A model generated the notes under the pieces. That model was not told the origin of the DNA. It ran no database searches and worked only from the letters and a program-made list of their open reading frames with translations. Below are positions 54,439 through 64,000 of a DNA stretch of 64,000 nucleotides, piece by piece. This DNA comes from Bifidobacterium myosotis (lineage in GTDB: Bacteria > Actinomycetota > Actinomycetes > Actinomycetales > Bifidobacteriaceae), in contig NZ_MWWW01000008.1 of the NCBI RefSeq assembly GCF_002259745.1, positions 124,001 through 188,000 of the forward strand, written 5' to 3'. The first letter of the stretch is position 1. Each line of letters opens with the position of its first letter. A program made the position numbers and the translations under genes.

Positions 54439-54556
54439 TCTCCCCTCAGTCAGCAGAGCTGACAGCTCCCCTCGGCGAGGGGAGCCGGAAATGGGATTGT
54501 CCGCCTGTTCTGCCGCATCGTATTAGCTCCCCTCCGCGAGGGGAGCCGGAAAGGGA
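54439..54556 (+). repeat. Dispersed CCCCTCAG...GGGAGCC elements, copies 4 and 5
   Basis: CTCCCCTCAGTCAGCAGAGC, then GCTCCCCTCGGCGAGGGGAG with CCGGAAATGG (to 54490). A second tail AGCTCCCCTCCGCGAGGGGA with GCCGGAAAGGGAA follows at 54525-54556. Both tails are hairpins. They fill the 298-bp gap between pdxS and pdxT. Confidence 0.65.
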
Positions 54557-54718
54557 AGACCATCGTCATCTCTTTGCACGATGCTCTCTTCGATTGGCGG
54601 AATCATCGGCTTCGGCGGCCTCACCAGCCAAGGGAGACCGGCCTGAGCGGAGAAGCGCGCTGACCGGATAATCGGCGGCCTCACTGACTAAGTTCCGCCA
54701 AGGGAAGCACAAGAACCG

Positions 54719-55594
54719 TCACTCGCCGCGGGCGGCCATGATGGTCTGGATCTCGTCCTCGTTGATGCCGACCATGGCCTCGCCGAGGTTTTCGGACAGC
54801 TTGGCGAGCAGGTCGGCGTCCTGCCAGTTGGCGGTGGCCTTGACGATGGCGGCGGCGCGCTTGGCCGGGTCGCCGGACTTGAAGATGCCGGAGCCCACAA
54901 ACACGCCTTCGGCACCGAGCTCCATCATCAGCGCGGCGTCGGCCGGGGTGGCCACACCGCCGGCGGCGAAGTTCACCACGGGCAGACGGCCGTTGTCGTG
55001 GACGTACTTGGCCAGGTCGTACGGCACGGCGAGCTGCTTGGCGGCCTCGTAGACCTCGTCGTCACGCAGGGAGACGAGCTCGTGGATCTGCTTGTTCATC
55101 GTGCGCATGTGCCGCACGGCCTGGATCACGTCGCCGGTGCCGGGCTCGCCCTTGGTGCGGATCATGGCCGCGCCCTCTGCGATGCGGCGCAGGGCCTCGC
55201 CCAGGTTCTTCGCACCGCACACGAACGGCACATCGAACTGGTTCTTGTCGATGTGGTATACGTCGTCCGCCGGGGACAGTACTTCGGATTCGTCGATGTA
55301 ATCGATCTCGATGGCCTGCAGGATGCGGGCCTCGGCGATGTGGCCGATGCGGACCTTGGCCATGACCGGGATGGAGACGGCCTCCTGGATGCCCTTGATC
55401 ATGGCGGGGTCGCTCATGCGGGAGACGCCGCCGGCCGCACGGATGTCGGCGGGGATGCGCTCGAGCGCCATCACGGCGCAGGCGCCGGCGTCCTGGGCGA
55501 TCTTGGCCTGTTCGGGCGTGGTCACATCCATGATCACGCCGCCCTTGAGCATCTGGGCCAGATTCCGGTTGAGTTCCGCACGATTCTGCGTCAT
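54719..55594 (-). CDS. pdxS: Pyridoxal phosphate synthase synthase subunit
   Basis: 291 residues. [40 protein letters not shown], the catalytic lysine in [31 protein letters not shown] and [14 protein letters not shown] are diagnostic. It forms pyridoxal 5'-phosphate from ribose 5-phosphate, glyceraldehyde 3-phosphate and ammonia. AAGGGGACGAACA precedes the ATG at 55594; a longer frame upstream is not supported. Confidence 0.97.
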   Translation of the reverse strand: MTQNRAELNRNLAQMLKGGVIMDVTTPEQAKIAQDAGACAVMALERIPADIRAAGGVSRMSDPAMIKGIQEAVSIPVMAKVRIGHIAEARILQAIEIDYIDESEVLSPADDVYHIDKNQFDVPFVCGAKNLGEALRRIAEGAAMIRTKGEPGTGDVIQAVRHMRTMNKQIHELVSLRDDEVYEAAKQLAVPYDLAKYVHDNGRLPVVNFAAGGVATPADAALMMELGAEGVFVGSGIFKSGDPAKRAAAIVKATANWQDADLLAKLSENLGEAMVGINEDEIQTIMAARGE

Positions 55595-55786
55595 TGTTCG
55601 TCCCCTTGTGTTCGATGTTGAGCGGTTATCGACCCGCCCATTATCAAACACGCACACGGAATGCAACCAAACCAGTCCAATTTGGATGGGGCCAATTCGA
55701 TGTTTTCCGACCCGACCAATCCGGCTGGCGGTCGTCATGGGCTGCGAATCGGCCTTCTCTGCCAGTATTTCACACCGTACGGTCGT

Positions 55787-55846
55787 TGTTGACTACCCCT
55801 CGGACCCGCTTCGCAGTCCAGCTCCCCTATCAAAGGGAGCCAGAAA
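55787..55846 (+). repeat. Dispersed CCCCTCGG...GGGAGCC element, copy 6
   Basis: GTTGACTACCCCTCGGACCC, TTCGCAGTCCAGCTCCCCT and AAAGGGAGCCAGAAAA. This is the most complete head-to-tail example of the family, in the gap between dnaG and pdxS. Confidence 0.65.
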
Positions 55847-55876
55847 AACGCCATGTACGAACCTCCGTGCGGGACG

Positions 55877-57997
55877 CTAGCCGACGGTGTTGCCGTAGAC
55901 CTGGGCTTGGAGGTCCTTGCGGGCGGTCTCCATGCGGGCGATGCGGCCGAGCAGCGCGATTTTCTCCTCGCCGTCCGGCAACTGGGCCATGCGACGTCGG
56001 GCAAGACCGATTTGACGCATGAAGCCCATATCCACCAATCTGGTCAGCAGTTCGGAGGCATAGCGCTGCTCCTCCTTGGTGGGCTGGCGCAGCTGCACGG
56101 CCGCGGCACCCCCAGCAGCGGCACCCGCTGCACCGCCTCCGGCCGCGTTCTGCTGCGCCACCTGAGCCCCCGTGCCCTTGTCATCCCCGGGCAGCGGCAA
56201 CGGCATGACGGCCAGCTCGTTGATGACCTGATTGAGCATGGGCCCGCCGGCCTTGGTGAGATTGTGCATCCACAGGCCCTGCGGGGTGTCGTCCGGAGGC
56301 AATCCGCCGGCCGCCACGATGGCCTGGAAGAGCGTGCGGAACACCGGAGTCATGAAATGGTCGAGCGTGAGCTGGCCGAACATGGCGCGGTCGATGGCGC
56401 GCGGCACCTGAATTAGCGTGGCCATGAACTGCTGTTCGGCGATGAACACGGCGTCGTCGATCTTGAAATACGTCTGCTCCGAGGCATCATGCCGTTCCAA
56501 CGCCTTGCGCGCGGCCGGATTCGCATACGGGTTGGAGCCCGGCTCCTGATACGGCTCCTCCTCACGCTGGAACCGCCGACGCGGAGCATAGGCGTCCTCG
56601 TCACGCACATGCAACCGGTTGCGCGCCGCAAGCACCTCACGCCGCATCACCTCAAGGTCCACGCCGATGCGGCCGGCGGCCTTGCGCGCATAGGCGTCCC
56701 ACAGCGATCGGTCGCGAATCTGCGCCACCAGCGGCGCCACCGCCTTCATCGCCCCCACCTGCCCGGGCGTGTAGGTCAGGTCGAAGCGGCCGATGGCGGC
56801 GTCGATCACGAAATCATAGAGCGGCTTGGCATTGGCAATCAGCGAGCGCACCGCCTCGTTGCCGCGTTCGATCCTCAGATCGCACGGGTCGAGATTGTCG
56901 TCCGCCACGGCCACGAATGTCTGGGAGAGGAACGCGGAATCCAGCCCGAAGGCGTGCAGCGCGGCCTTCTGCCCGGCGGCGTCGCCATCGAACGTGAACA
57001 CGATACGCGAACTCAGCGGCTGGTCCTTGACCTTCAGCGGTCCGATGAGCTGCACGGCGCCCAACGAATCGTCGGCGATGAGCCGGCGCACGATCTTGGC
57101 ATGTTCGGCGCCGAACGCCGTGCCGCAGGTGGCGATGGCCGTGTCGATGCCGGCCAGATGCATGGCCATCACATCGGTGTATCCCTCGACGATCACCGCC
57201 TGCCGCTTCTTGACGATGGCGGATTTGGCCAGATCGATGCCGTACAGCACCTGGGTTTTCCGGTAGAGCTGGGTGTCCGGCGTGTTGATGTATTTGGCGG
57301 CGATCTGGTCGTCCTCATACAGCTTGCGCGCACCGAAGCCGAGCGTGCGACCGGTCGAATCGCGAATGGGCCAGGTCACGCGTCCACGGAAATAGTCGTA
57401 GATGCCCCGCTGGCCCTGACGGGCGAGGCCGGCGTCCAGCATCTCCTTCTGCGTGAAGCCCTTCGAGGCCAAGTGGCGCACGAGATTGTCCCAACCCTGC
57501 GGCGCGTAGCCGCAGCCGAACCGCTCGCAATCGGCCTGGGAGAAGTTGCGGCCGCCGAGCAGCTTGCGTGCCGCCAGCGCCTCCTTGGTGAGAATCTGGG
57601 ACACGAAGAACCGCTGGGCCTCCTCGCATGCCTCGAGCAACCGGGTCCGCTTGGAACCGCCCCCTTCGGGACGCCCCTCCCCCGTGCCGGAGTTCTCGTA
57701 ATGCAGCTCGATGTGGTATCGGTCGGCGAGCAGCTCCACGGCCTCACGGAAGTCGATGTTCTCGACCTGCTCGACGTATTTGAACACGTCGCCGCCCAGA
57801 CCGCAGCCGAAGCAGTGCCATACGCCGAGGGAGGGGCGCACGTTGAAGCTGCCGGTCTTCTCGTCGTGGAACGGGCACAGCCCCACGAACGTGCCGGTGC
57901 CGGAAGGCTTGAGCGTCACGGTCGCGGACACGATGTCGTACAGGTCCGCCGCGGCGCGAACCTTTTCGATGTCTTCCTTCTTAATCATCCCGACCAT
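55877..57997 (-). CDS. dnaG: DNA primase
   Basis: 706 residues. The CHC2 zinc finger (LCPFHDEKTGSFNV then WHCFGCGLGGDVF), the RNA-polymerase-like domain (FGCGYAPQGWDNL) and the TOPRIM segment (AVIVEGYTDVMAMHLAG, then IVFTFDGDAAGQKAAL) are in order. The C-terminal half has a Gly/Ala-rich stretch (residues about 625-655) before the helicase-interaction region. It makes primers for replication. The start may be 57997 or the ATG at 57988; no strong ribosome site distinguishes them. Confidence 0.96.
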   Translation of the reverse strand: MVGMIKKEDIEKVRAAADLYDIVSATVTLKPSGTGTFVGLCPFHDEKTGSFNVRPSLGVWHCFGCGLGGDVFKYVEQVENIDFREAVELLADRYHIELHYENSGTGEGRPEGGGSKRTRLLEACEEAQRFFVSQILTKEALAARKLLGGRNFSQADCERFGCGYAPQGWDNLVRHLASKGFTQKEMLDAGLARQGQRGIYDYFRGRVTWPIRDSTGRTLGFGARKLYEDDQIAAKYINTPDTQLYRKTQVLYGIDLAKSAIVKKRQAVIVEGYTDVMAMHLAGIDTAIATCGTAFGAEHAKIVRRLIADDSLGAVQLIGPLKVKDQPLSSRIVFTFDGDAAGQKAALHAFGLDSAFLSQTFVAVADDNLDPCDLRIERGNEAVRSLIANAKPLYDFVIDAAIGRFDLTYTPGQVGAMKAVAPLVAQIRDRSLWDAYARKAAGRIGVDLEVMRREVLAARNRLHVRDEDAYAPRRRFQREEEPYQEPGSNPYANPAARKALERHDASEQTYFKIDDAVFIAEQQFMATLIQVPRAIDRAMFGQLTLDHFMTPVFRTLFQAIVAAGGLPPDDTPQGLWMHNLTKAGGPMLNQVINELAVMPLPLPGDDKGTGAQVAQQNAAGGGAAGAAAGGAAAVQLRQPTKEEQRYASELLTRLVDMGFMRQIGLARRRMAQLPDGEEKIALLGRIARMETARKDLQAQVYGNTVG

Positions 57998-58130
57998 AGG
58001 TCACAAGAGTACCGCCAGAGCCGGGACACGGTAAAATTTTACCGAAAGCGACGGCGGAAAGCCGTTTTCACCGCAGGATGGCACTGTCTAGTAATCCGTC
58101 TCACTAATAATTGAGCACTGCATCTCCTGT

Positions 58131-58177
58131 CTCTCCCCAGTCAGCTCACTGACAGCCCCCTCGTCAGAGGGGCCAAC
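58131..58177 (+). repeat. Dispersed element, copy 7 (divergent)
   Basis: CTCTCCCCAGTCAGCTCACT, GACAGCCCCCTCGTCAGAGG and GGCCAACA. It shares the CAGTCAGC...CTGACAGC inner hairpin with the copy at 54439. Confidence 0.55.
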
Positions 58178-58240
58178 ACCACTCAGACAATTACGAGATA
58201 GACCACTACCACCACACAGCAGATGGTCACCAACCCCAAA

Positions 58241-59527
58241 TCAGCACAGAATCGAATGCAGCGCCAAGGCCGACCCGTCCGTCAGCGAGGCCACCTGATC
58301 GATGGCCACACGCAGTCGCTCGTCGTCGTTGGTCGATTCGTCCCAGTCGTCCAGGAACTGGTCCTCCAAGGCATCCGACGGGCGCGGAGAATCGGCCATA
58401 AGCACGTCGATCAGGTCCTCGACGATCTTGAGCTCCTCCTGATGGAACGGCTCGCGTTCGCGCGGCGCCATCACGAAATACACGGCGATGCCCTTCAACG
58501 CCACGATCTCGTAATTCGTCTCCTCGGGAATCACGATGTTTGCGGAATACCGGGTCAGCGGGCCGGGACCGTAGGTGTCGCGGGTGGCGGTTTCCACGGA
58601 CCAGCAGAACCGTCCGATCAGGTCGGAGGTGATGTTCTTGAGTTCCGCGAGCGCTCGGCGTGACCCGTTGAAATGTGAGGGGAACAGCTGTTCGCGACGC
58701 AACCGGCGATAGGCGGCGAGCAGTTTGTCCGGGTCCCATTTCGCGCCGTACCATGCCCGGGTGGCCTCGACGATGCGGTCCATCATCCGGGGGTCGGTGA
58801 GCACGATCGGATCGAACGCGCCGGTGGCGATGGAGTCCTCCACGTCGTGCACGGAGTAGGCGATGTCGTCCGAGAGGTCCATGATCTGGCATTCCATCGG
58901 CTTGGTGGCCGCGGGGGCGTTGATCTTGAGCCACCGGAACACGGGTTCGTCATCCGGGTAGACGCAGAATTTCTTGGAGCGTTCGCCCTTGGGATGCTGG
59001 TCCGCCTCGGCCAGCGTCCACGGGTATTTGACGGCCGCGTCAAGCGCCGCGCGGGTGAGGTTCACGCCAGCCGAACGACCGTCGGGGTGGAAGATCTTGG
59101 GTTCGAGACGGGTCAGGATGCGCATGGTCTGCGCATTGCCCTCGAAGCCGCCGATATTGCGGGCGATGTTCGCAAGCGCCCGCTCGCCGTTGTGTCCGAA
59201 CGGCGGATGGCCCAGATCGTGGGCGAGACAGGCGCAGTCCACCACGTCCGGGTCGCAGCCGAGCATCGCGCCAATCTGCCGGCCGATCTGGGCGACCTCC
59301 AGCGTATGCGTGAGCCGGGTACGGGCGAAATCATCGGTGCCGGCCACCAGAATCTGACTTTTCGCGCCGAGCCTGCGCAGGGCCGAGGAATGGATGAGAC
59401 GGGCCCGGTCGCGCTCGAAGGCGGTACGGGATTTGGATTTGGGCGGTTCGGGGGCCCAGCGTTCCTCATCGAAGGCGTCGTAGCCCTCGTCGCTCAGCAC
59501 CGGTTCCCCATCCCGCGTCGTCTCCAT
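58241..59527 (-). CDS. dgt: Deoxyguanosinetriphosphate triphosphohydrolase-like protein
   Basis: 428 residues. The HD-domain metal ligands are visible in RTRLTHTLEVAQIGRQ, CLAHDLGHPPFGHNGE and DLSDDIAYSVHDVEDS. The family removes triphosphate from dGTP and related nucleotides. The ATG at 59527 was chosen; an in-frame TTG at 59545 is possible. It precedes dnaG on the same strand, an order often seen in actinobacteria. Confidence 0.93.
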   Translation of the reverse strand: METTRDGEPVLSDEGYDAFDEERWAPEPPKSKSRTAFERDRARLIHSSALRRLGAKSQILVAGTDDFARTRLTHTLEVAQIGRQIGAMLGCDPDVVDCACLAHDLGHPPFGHNGERALANIARNIGGFEGNAQTMRILTRLEPKIFHPDGRSAGVNLTRAALDAAVKYPWTLAEADQHPKGERSKKFCVYPDDEPVFRWLKINAPAATKPMECQIMDLSDDIAYSVHDVEDSIATGAFDPIVLTDPRMMDRIVEATRAWYGAKWDPDKLLAAYRRLRREQLFPSHFNGSRRALAELKNITSDLIGRFCWSVETATRDTYGPGPLTRYSANIVIPEETNYEIVALKGIAVYFVMAPREREPFHQEELKIVEDLIDVLMADSPRPSDALEDQFLDDWDESTNDDERLRVAIDQVASLTDGSALALHSILC

Positions 59528-59695
59528 GGCTCCAGCATAGGGCAACCCCGGCGATAAGGCTGCCGCACCGTACGATTACACGCCGACGCAACCTGCACCA
59601 CTACATGCGGATGTTCCCCAGCGCCCGTCCCCGCACCAAACCTCAGCAAACTTCGCCGCGCCTCAGCCCCGTACCGCACCGCCACGCGCCGCACG

Positions 59696-61054
59696 CTACA
59701 GCAGCGACGCCGGGTCGAGCTTGGCGAGGTCGGCTGCGGGCAGCACCTCGGTGGCGTGCTCGTACAGGCGCGGGATGCGGTTCCTCAGGCAGGTGAAGAC
59801 CTCGTAGCTGATGGTGTCGGCGGCGCGGGCCCAATCGTCGGCGGTCGGCTCGGCGTACTCCTCGCCGCGGCCCGGGCCGAACAGCTCGACCGTATCGCCC
59901 TCGTGCACGCCGAGCTCGGCGGCCGAACCGTGCAGGTCCACGATGAACTGGTCCATGCACACACGGCCGCACACACGGTAGAGCCGCGGACCGGCGGCGG
60001 TCATGATACGCACCGGACCGCCGGGCTTCTCGACATGCTTGGCACCCTCCATGTCGAAACCGGAGGCGGAGCGGTGGATGCCATCCGCATAGCCGAGCGG
60101 CACGATGGCGGTGGAGGTGTTGTCCGGCGTCAGATACGTGCGGCCGTATGAGATGCCGTGCCCGGCCTCGACGTCCTTGACCGTGCCGAGCTGGGCCTGC
60201 AGGCGCATGGCCGGCGTCAGATGCCAGTCGCGCGGGGTGCCCATGGCCGGATCGGGCTCGTAGCCGTACAGGCCGATGCCGGGACGCGTGAGCTCGAAAT
60301 GGATCTCCGGACGGTCCAGCGTGGCCGCGGTGTTGGCCAGATGGCGGATCTGCGGCGGAAGGCCGGCTGCCTCCATGCGACGGGTGAAGTCCTTGAACGC
60401 CTCGATCTGCCGGTCGGTGGAGGCCACGAACTCCGGCACGTCCGGCGAATCGGCCACGGCCAGATGGCTCCACTGGCCGATCACCTGAATCACGCCTTCA
60501 TGCGCGAGCGGCACCAGTTTGGCGAGCGCCGCGTCGAATCCCGCAGGGGTGAAGCCGTTGCGGCCGAAGCCGGAATCGACCTTCACATGCACGCGGGCGG
60601 GCTTGCCGAGCCGGCGGGCCGCCTCCGCCACCGCATCAATGCCGGGCAGGGAGCCGACGGACACGTCGATATCAGCTGAGATGAGTTCGTCGAACGGCAC
60701 TTCGGTGCCGTTGTAGACCCAGGTGAGAATGTGGCAACGATCAGGGCCGATGCCGAGTTTGCGCAGCAGCAGCGCCTCGTGCGATTGCGCGGTGCCGAGC
60801 CAGGTGGCGCCGCCGGCGAGCGCGGCGAGGGCGGCGGGCAGCAGTCCATGGCCGTAGGCGTCCGCCTTGACCACGCCCATGACCGCGGTGCCGGAGTCCG
60901 GCCCGCCCACCACGGAGACCAGATGGGCCATGTTGTCCCGCATGGCCTTGAGGTCCACGATGGCCTGTGCAGGGTATTGACGGCGGGCGGCCGCGTAGTT
61001 GGCCCTGCCCTGCTCGGACGAGAATGCGATTTCTGGTGCTGCGTTCATGCTCAT
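59696..61054 (-). CDS. alr: Alanine racemase
   Basis: 452 residues, longer than the usual 360-390. The PLP lysine in VMGVVKADAYGHGLLPAAL, the second catalytic Tyr in GHGISYGRTYLT, and CGRVCMDQFIVD are conserved. It makes D-alanine for peptidoglycan. It is divergent from the APC permease gene, with 260 bp between the starts. An inverted repeat GTAACGCAAAAGTTAC lies near 61116 in that gap. Confidence 0.95.
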   Translation of the reverse strand: MSMNAAPEIAFSSEQGRANYAAARRQYPAQAIVDLKAMRDNMAHLVSVVGGPDSGTAVMGVVKADAYGHGLLPAALAALAGGATWLGTAQSHEALLLRKLGIGPDRCHILTWVYNGTEVPFDELISADIDVSVGSLPGIDAVAEAARRLGKPARVHVKVDSGFGRNGFTPAGFDAALAKLVPLAHEGVIQVIGQWSHLAVADSPDVPEFVASTDRQIEAFKDFTRRMEAAGLPPQIRHLANTAATLDRPEIHFELTRPGIGLYGYEPDPAMGTPRDWHLTPAMRLQAQLGTVKDVEAGHGISYGRTYLTPDNTSTAIVPLGYADGIHRSASGFDMEGAKHVEKPGGPVRIMTAAGPRLYRVCGRVCMDQFIVDLHGSAAELGVHEGDTVELFGPGRGEEYAEPTADDWARAADTISYEVFTCLRNRIPRLYEHATEVLPAADLAKLDPASLL

Positions 61055-61314
61055 GAGTCCCTATTGTTGCGCGGGAATGTGACGTGCGTCCATAACCGCC
61101 GGAAGAGGGCCGAAAAGTAACGCAAAAGTTACACAGGGATGTCCTTGATTCTGGGACGGGACGCGCATTGTCCCCGCCATCGGCGTACACTGTGCGGACT
61201 ATACGGTCCTCCGCATACTGATGCGAACCGTTCTGATTCCCGGCGTTGAGGCGTGCCGGGATCCCGGAAATCCGTCCGGTTCAGCCCCATAACCCAAGTT
61301 CATGAGAGAAGAAC

Positions 61315-62784
61315 ATGGATCTCTTCCGTAAGAAAAGCGTGGATCAGCTGGTATCTGAATCCACTCCGCTGAAACGAACCATGCACACGTTCGATCTGAC
61401 GATGCTCGGCATCGGCGCGATCATCGGCACCGGTATCTTCGTGCTCACCGGCAAGGGCGCGCTGACCGCCGGCCCGGCATTGTCCGTCTCCTTCCTGCTT
61501 GCCGCCATCTGCTGTGGTTTCGCCGGCCTGTGCTACGCCGAATTCGCTTCGATGGCCCCGGTCTCCGGTTCGGCCTACTCCTACGCCTATCTGGCGTTCG
61601 GCGAACTCATCGCCTTTATCATCGGCTGGGATTTGATTCTGGAGTACGCCCTGCAGGCGGCCACCGTGTCCGCCGGATGGTCGGGCTATTTCAACAAGCT
61701 GCTTGAGGGCTTCGGCCTGCATCTGCCGGTCGAGCTCACGGCCGCGTACGGCACCACGCCGGGCGTGACCACGTACTTCAACCTGCCCGGTTTCGTGATC
61801 GTGCTGCTCATCACCTGGGTGCTGTCCATCGGCATCAACCAGACCAAGCGCACCAACGACATCATGGTGATGATCAAGCTCATCATCATCGTGCTGTTCA
61901 TCGTGTGCACCGTGTGGTTCGTGAACCCGGAGAACTGGCACCCGTTCTCCCCGTACGGCATCTACACCTTCCAGCCCGGCTCCACCCAGCCGTACGGCAT
62001 CGTGCCGGCCGCCTCGATCGTGTTCTTCAGCTTCATCGGCTTCGACGCCGTGTCGTCCTCGGCCGAGGAGACCGTGAACCCGAACAAGACGCTGCCGCGC
62101 GGCATCCTGCTTTCGCTGGCTATCTCCACCGTGCTGTACATCGTGATGACGCTCATCATGACCGGCGTGGTGCCGTACCAGGAGTTCGCCAAGTTCATCG
62201 ACGCCCCGGTGGCCGGCGTGATTCTGGCGACCGGCCTCAACTGGCTCGCGGTGATCGTCAACCTCGGCGCCCTGATCGGCATGACCACGGTGATGCTCGT
62301 GCAGCTCTACGGCCAGTCCCGCATCTGCTACGCGATGAGCCGCGACGGCCTGTTCCCGGAGTTCTTCGGCCATGTGCACGAGAAGTACCGCACGCCGTTC
62401 AAGGGTACGTGGTTCTTCGGTATCCTGACCGCGGTCGCCGGCGGCTTCATCAACATCAACGTGCTGTTCGAGCTGGTGAACATCGGCACCCTGACCGCGT
62501 TCATCATCGTCTCCGCAGGCATCCTGTGGATGCGCAAGACGCAGCCGGACGCGCACCGCGGCTTCAAGGCCCCGCTCGTGCCGTTCACGCCGATCATCTC
62601 CATCGTGTTCTGCTTCGTGCTCATCGCAGGCCTCAACTGGGAGACCTGGGTGCGGTTCGCGGTGTGGTTCGGTCTCGGCCTAATCGTCTACTTCGCCTAC
62701 AGCCGCAAGCGCTCCAAGCTTGGTGGCGCGGCCGGCGCGAAGGCCGTCGAGGCCAAGGTCACGGCCACGACGGACAAGGCCTGA
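61315..62784 (+). CDS. APC-family amino acid permease
   Basis: 489 residues with about twelve membrane segments. GIGAIIGTGIFVLTGKGAL and LCYAEFASMAPVSGSAYSYA in the first segments and FIGFDAVSSSAEETVNPNK are characteristic of the cationic-amino-acid-transporter (YfnA-like) branch. It imports amino acids across the membrane. The Shine-Dalgarno (GAGAGAAGAAC) is adequate. Confidence 0.93.
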   Translation: MDLFRKKSVDQLVSESTPLKRTMHTFDLTMLGIGAIIGTGIFVLTGKGALTAGPALSVSFLLAAICCGFAGLCYAEFASMAPVSGSAYSYAYLAFGELIAFIIGWDLILEYALQAATVSAGWSGYFNKLLEGFGLHLPVELTAAYGTTPGVTTYFNLPGFVIVLLITWVLSIGINQTKRTNDIMVMIKLIIIVLFIVCTVWFVNPENWHPFSPYGIYTFQPGSTQPYGIVPAASIVFFSFIGFDAVSSSAEETVNPNKTLPRGILLSLAISTVLYIVMTLIMTGVVPYQEFAKFIDAPVAGVILATGLNWLAVIVNLGALIGMTTVMLVQLYGQSRICYAMSRDGLFPEFFGHVHEKYRTPFKGTWFFGILTAVAGGFININVLFELVNIGTLTAFIIVSAGILWMRKTQPDAHRGFKAPLVPFTPIISIVFCFVLIAGLNWETWVRFAVWFGLGLIVYFAYSRKRSKLGGAAGAKAVEAKVTATTDKA

Positions 62785-62823
62785 CACCGATTCGGGGAAC
62801 AGCTCCCGGCACATCGTCCTGAT

Positions 62824-62857
62824 AGGGGTTTCTCATGTTGATTCATGAGAAACCCCT
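62824..62857 (+). terminator. Terminator of the permease gene
   Basis: AGGGGTTTCTCATG (62824-62837) pairs perfectly with CATGAGAAACCCCT (62844-62857), followed by TTTTTGTTT. Confidence 0.93.
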
Positions 62858-62864
62858 TTTTGTT

Positions 62865-63338
62865 TGGACTGCCGCAATGCACTGATCATTGTTGGAATGG
62901 ATTCGTTCATATTGTGAGATTCTGCGGAAGAATCGTGCCACGAATTCGACATTCAGGCCTTTCCGGCAAATGGGGACAACCAACCGAGCAGGATGACACC
63001 CACCAGTTTGAAGCCCGCAGCGGAGAAACGGCTGAATTTCAACGTTTCTGAGATTCAGCCTGTCGGGACAATTCTTGTTTGGAACCTTCAAAAAACGGAT
63101 GGGGACAAACCTTCTTGCCACCATCCGACAATATCGATGAATTTCAGAAATGGGGACAACGAAATTTGCCCCCAATCATTAAGAAACCGGTTTCAGCATG
63201 TAGCGGGACACACAGAGAGAGCGGGACACGACCCGCGCCGTACACCGCGGCGCCACCGATTCCTCACATAGAGGAAGTCCGCTATCACTCACTCAGCATC
63301 TCTGTATAAACGCAAATCCCTCCTGCGACAGACGCGCC
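62865..63338. repeat. Degenerate GGGGACAA repeats between convergent genes
   Basis: GGGGACAA occurs at 62972, 63101 and 63152, and GGGACA at 63065, 63205 and 63223. TGGGGACAACGAAATTTGCC (63151) continues into CCCA to make an imperfect hairpin, and CGGATGG pairs with CCATCCG (63096-63126). No gene is seen. It may be an eroded palindromic array. Confidence 0.4.
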
Positions 63339-63887
63339 TCACCACTCGTGGCGCTGGTAGGCGATCCGCGTGGTATCGGTCGGACGGTCCAGCAGCTGGA
63401 TGAGGCCGCATCGGGCGAAACCGGAGCTTTCCAGCACATGCTGCATGATTTTGTTGTTGGGATGGGTGTCGGCGCGCACATTGCCGTAATGCTTCAGCGC
63501 CCAGCGGATGCAGTCGCGGGCGGCATGCCTGACCAGTCCGGAGGCCGCGATGCGGTGGATGGTCACGTAACTGTCGTTGTCCAGCCAGGCGCCGTCGATT
63601 CTGGCGTAGGTCGGGTCCTCGCCCGGGCACAGCGCGAACTGGGCGAGGATGCGCTCGCGGCCGCCCACCTCGTCCACCAACAGCATGGCACGCTGGTTGG
63701 CGATGTCGTCAAGAATCACGGATTCGCGCGGGAACGCGGTACCCCACTGGGTGGGGTTGCCGCTGGCCGCCATCAGCGTGCGGGCATGGGCGTAGATCTT
63801 CTGCATCTGCGCGAAATCACGCATCGTGGCGTGACGGAACCGGCGCGCCGCCTTATCCACCGTGTTCGACTGAATCGACTGAGTCAT
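63339..63887 (-). CDS. GNAT-family N-acetyltransferase
   Basis: 182 residues. FRHATMRDFAQMQKIYAHAR opens the fold. IHRIAASGLVRHAARDCIRW corresponds to the motif A beta-strand and acetyl-CoA loop, and VRADTHPNNKIMQHVLESSG FARCG is the typical motif B. Substrate unknown. GAGAGG precedes the ATG at 63887. Confidence 0.88.
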   Translation of the reverse strand: MTQSIQSNTVDKAARRFRHATMRDFAQMQKIYAHARTLMAASGNPTQWGTAFPRESVILDDIANQRAMLLVDEVGGRERILAQFALCPGEDPTYARIDGAWLDNDSYVTIHRIAASGLVRHAARDCIRWALKHYGNVRADTHPNNKIMQHVLESSGFARCGLIQLLDRPTDTTRIAYQRHEW

Positions 63888-64000
63888 GCCCTACCTCTCC
63901 GATACGCAGGTTGACGACATGATAACCGACAACCAACCGACGGTAAACCTACCATGCCGCGGGCACAAGAAACCCCTCTCGCGTTGCATGCCGGACATGC

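Noticed and set aside
56489..58114. Long plus-strand frame opposite dnaG
   Set aside because: Antisense shadow of the primase gene with no family features.
62972..63230. GGGGACAA repeats as a full palindromic array
   Set aside because: Spacing is irregular (129, 51 bp) and only two weak hairpins form, so it does not meet the standard of the other arrays.

Overview
The window is GC-rich Gram-positive DNA, most likely from a Bifidobacterium of the B. longum type. The pointers are actinobacterial signatures (a GGTGGTACCGCG T-box leader on ileS, a Zur-type island of zinc-free ribosomal protein paralogues, MocR/PdxST vitamin B6 genes), many plant- and host-glycan hydrolases (GH2, GH51, GH20), and lipoproteins with ordinary Gram-positive lipoboxes. 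The species is inferred, not proven.

Layout. 1-5.3 kb: a GH2 beta-galactosidase-type enzyme that runs off the left edge, a repeat-rich promoter region, and an LtaS-like phosphoglycerol transferase. 5.8-11.6 kb: a zinc-starvation island. It holds a ZnuA-like lipoprotein, a CobW/COG0523-like protein with a degenerate P-loop, a near-perfect Zur-type palindrome in a 53-bp divergent promoter, six ribosomal protein paralogues without zinc ribbons (L28, L33, S14, L31B, L36, L32), and a ZnuA-ZinT fusion. 12-21.5 kb: an AbiEi/DUF559-like protein, ileS with its T-box, tRNA-Arg(TCT), a truncated AlbA_2-type ATPase-like regulator with a Thr/Ala-rich expansion, and an RpiR regulator divergent from a GH51 arabinofuranosidase. 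24.4-43.6 kb: a peptide or muropeptide scavenging region. It has an oppFDCB-type transporter, two SBP5 lipoproteins (one frameshifted), four beta-lactamase-fold serine hydrolases (one broken by an in-frame stop), a GH20 hexosaminidase, an M19 dipeptidase and a DmpA-type aminopeptidase. 43.7-44.3 kb: a RelB-like antitoxin with a frameshifted MazF toxin. 44.9-51.2 kb: a 2-aminoethylphosphonate operon consisting of an ATPase, an unusual permease-permease-binding-protein fusion, phnW and phnX. 51.6-61 kb: mocR (pdxR-like), pdxT, pdxS, dnaG, dgt and alr. 61.3-64 kb: an APC amino acid permease and a GNAT acetyltransferase.

The most unusual signal is intergenic. At least six gaps carry nested or tandem palindromes whose architecture recurs but whose sequence is private to each locus. 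Three of them have exact periods of 61 or 63 bp and lie precisely between convergent genes (11.8, 36.8 and 51.4 kb). In one, a compensatory base pair change keeps the hairpin perfect. A second, dispersed family (a CCCCTCAG...GGGAGCC element, often preceded by GTTGAC) recurs about seven times. I cannot tell from this window alone whether either family has been described.
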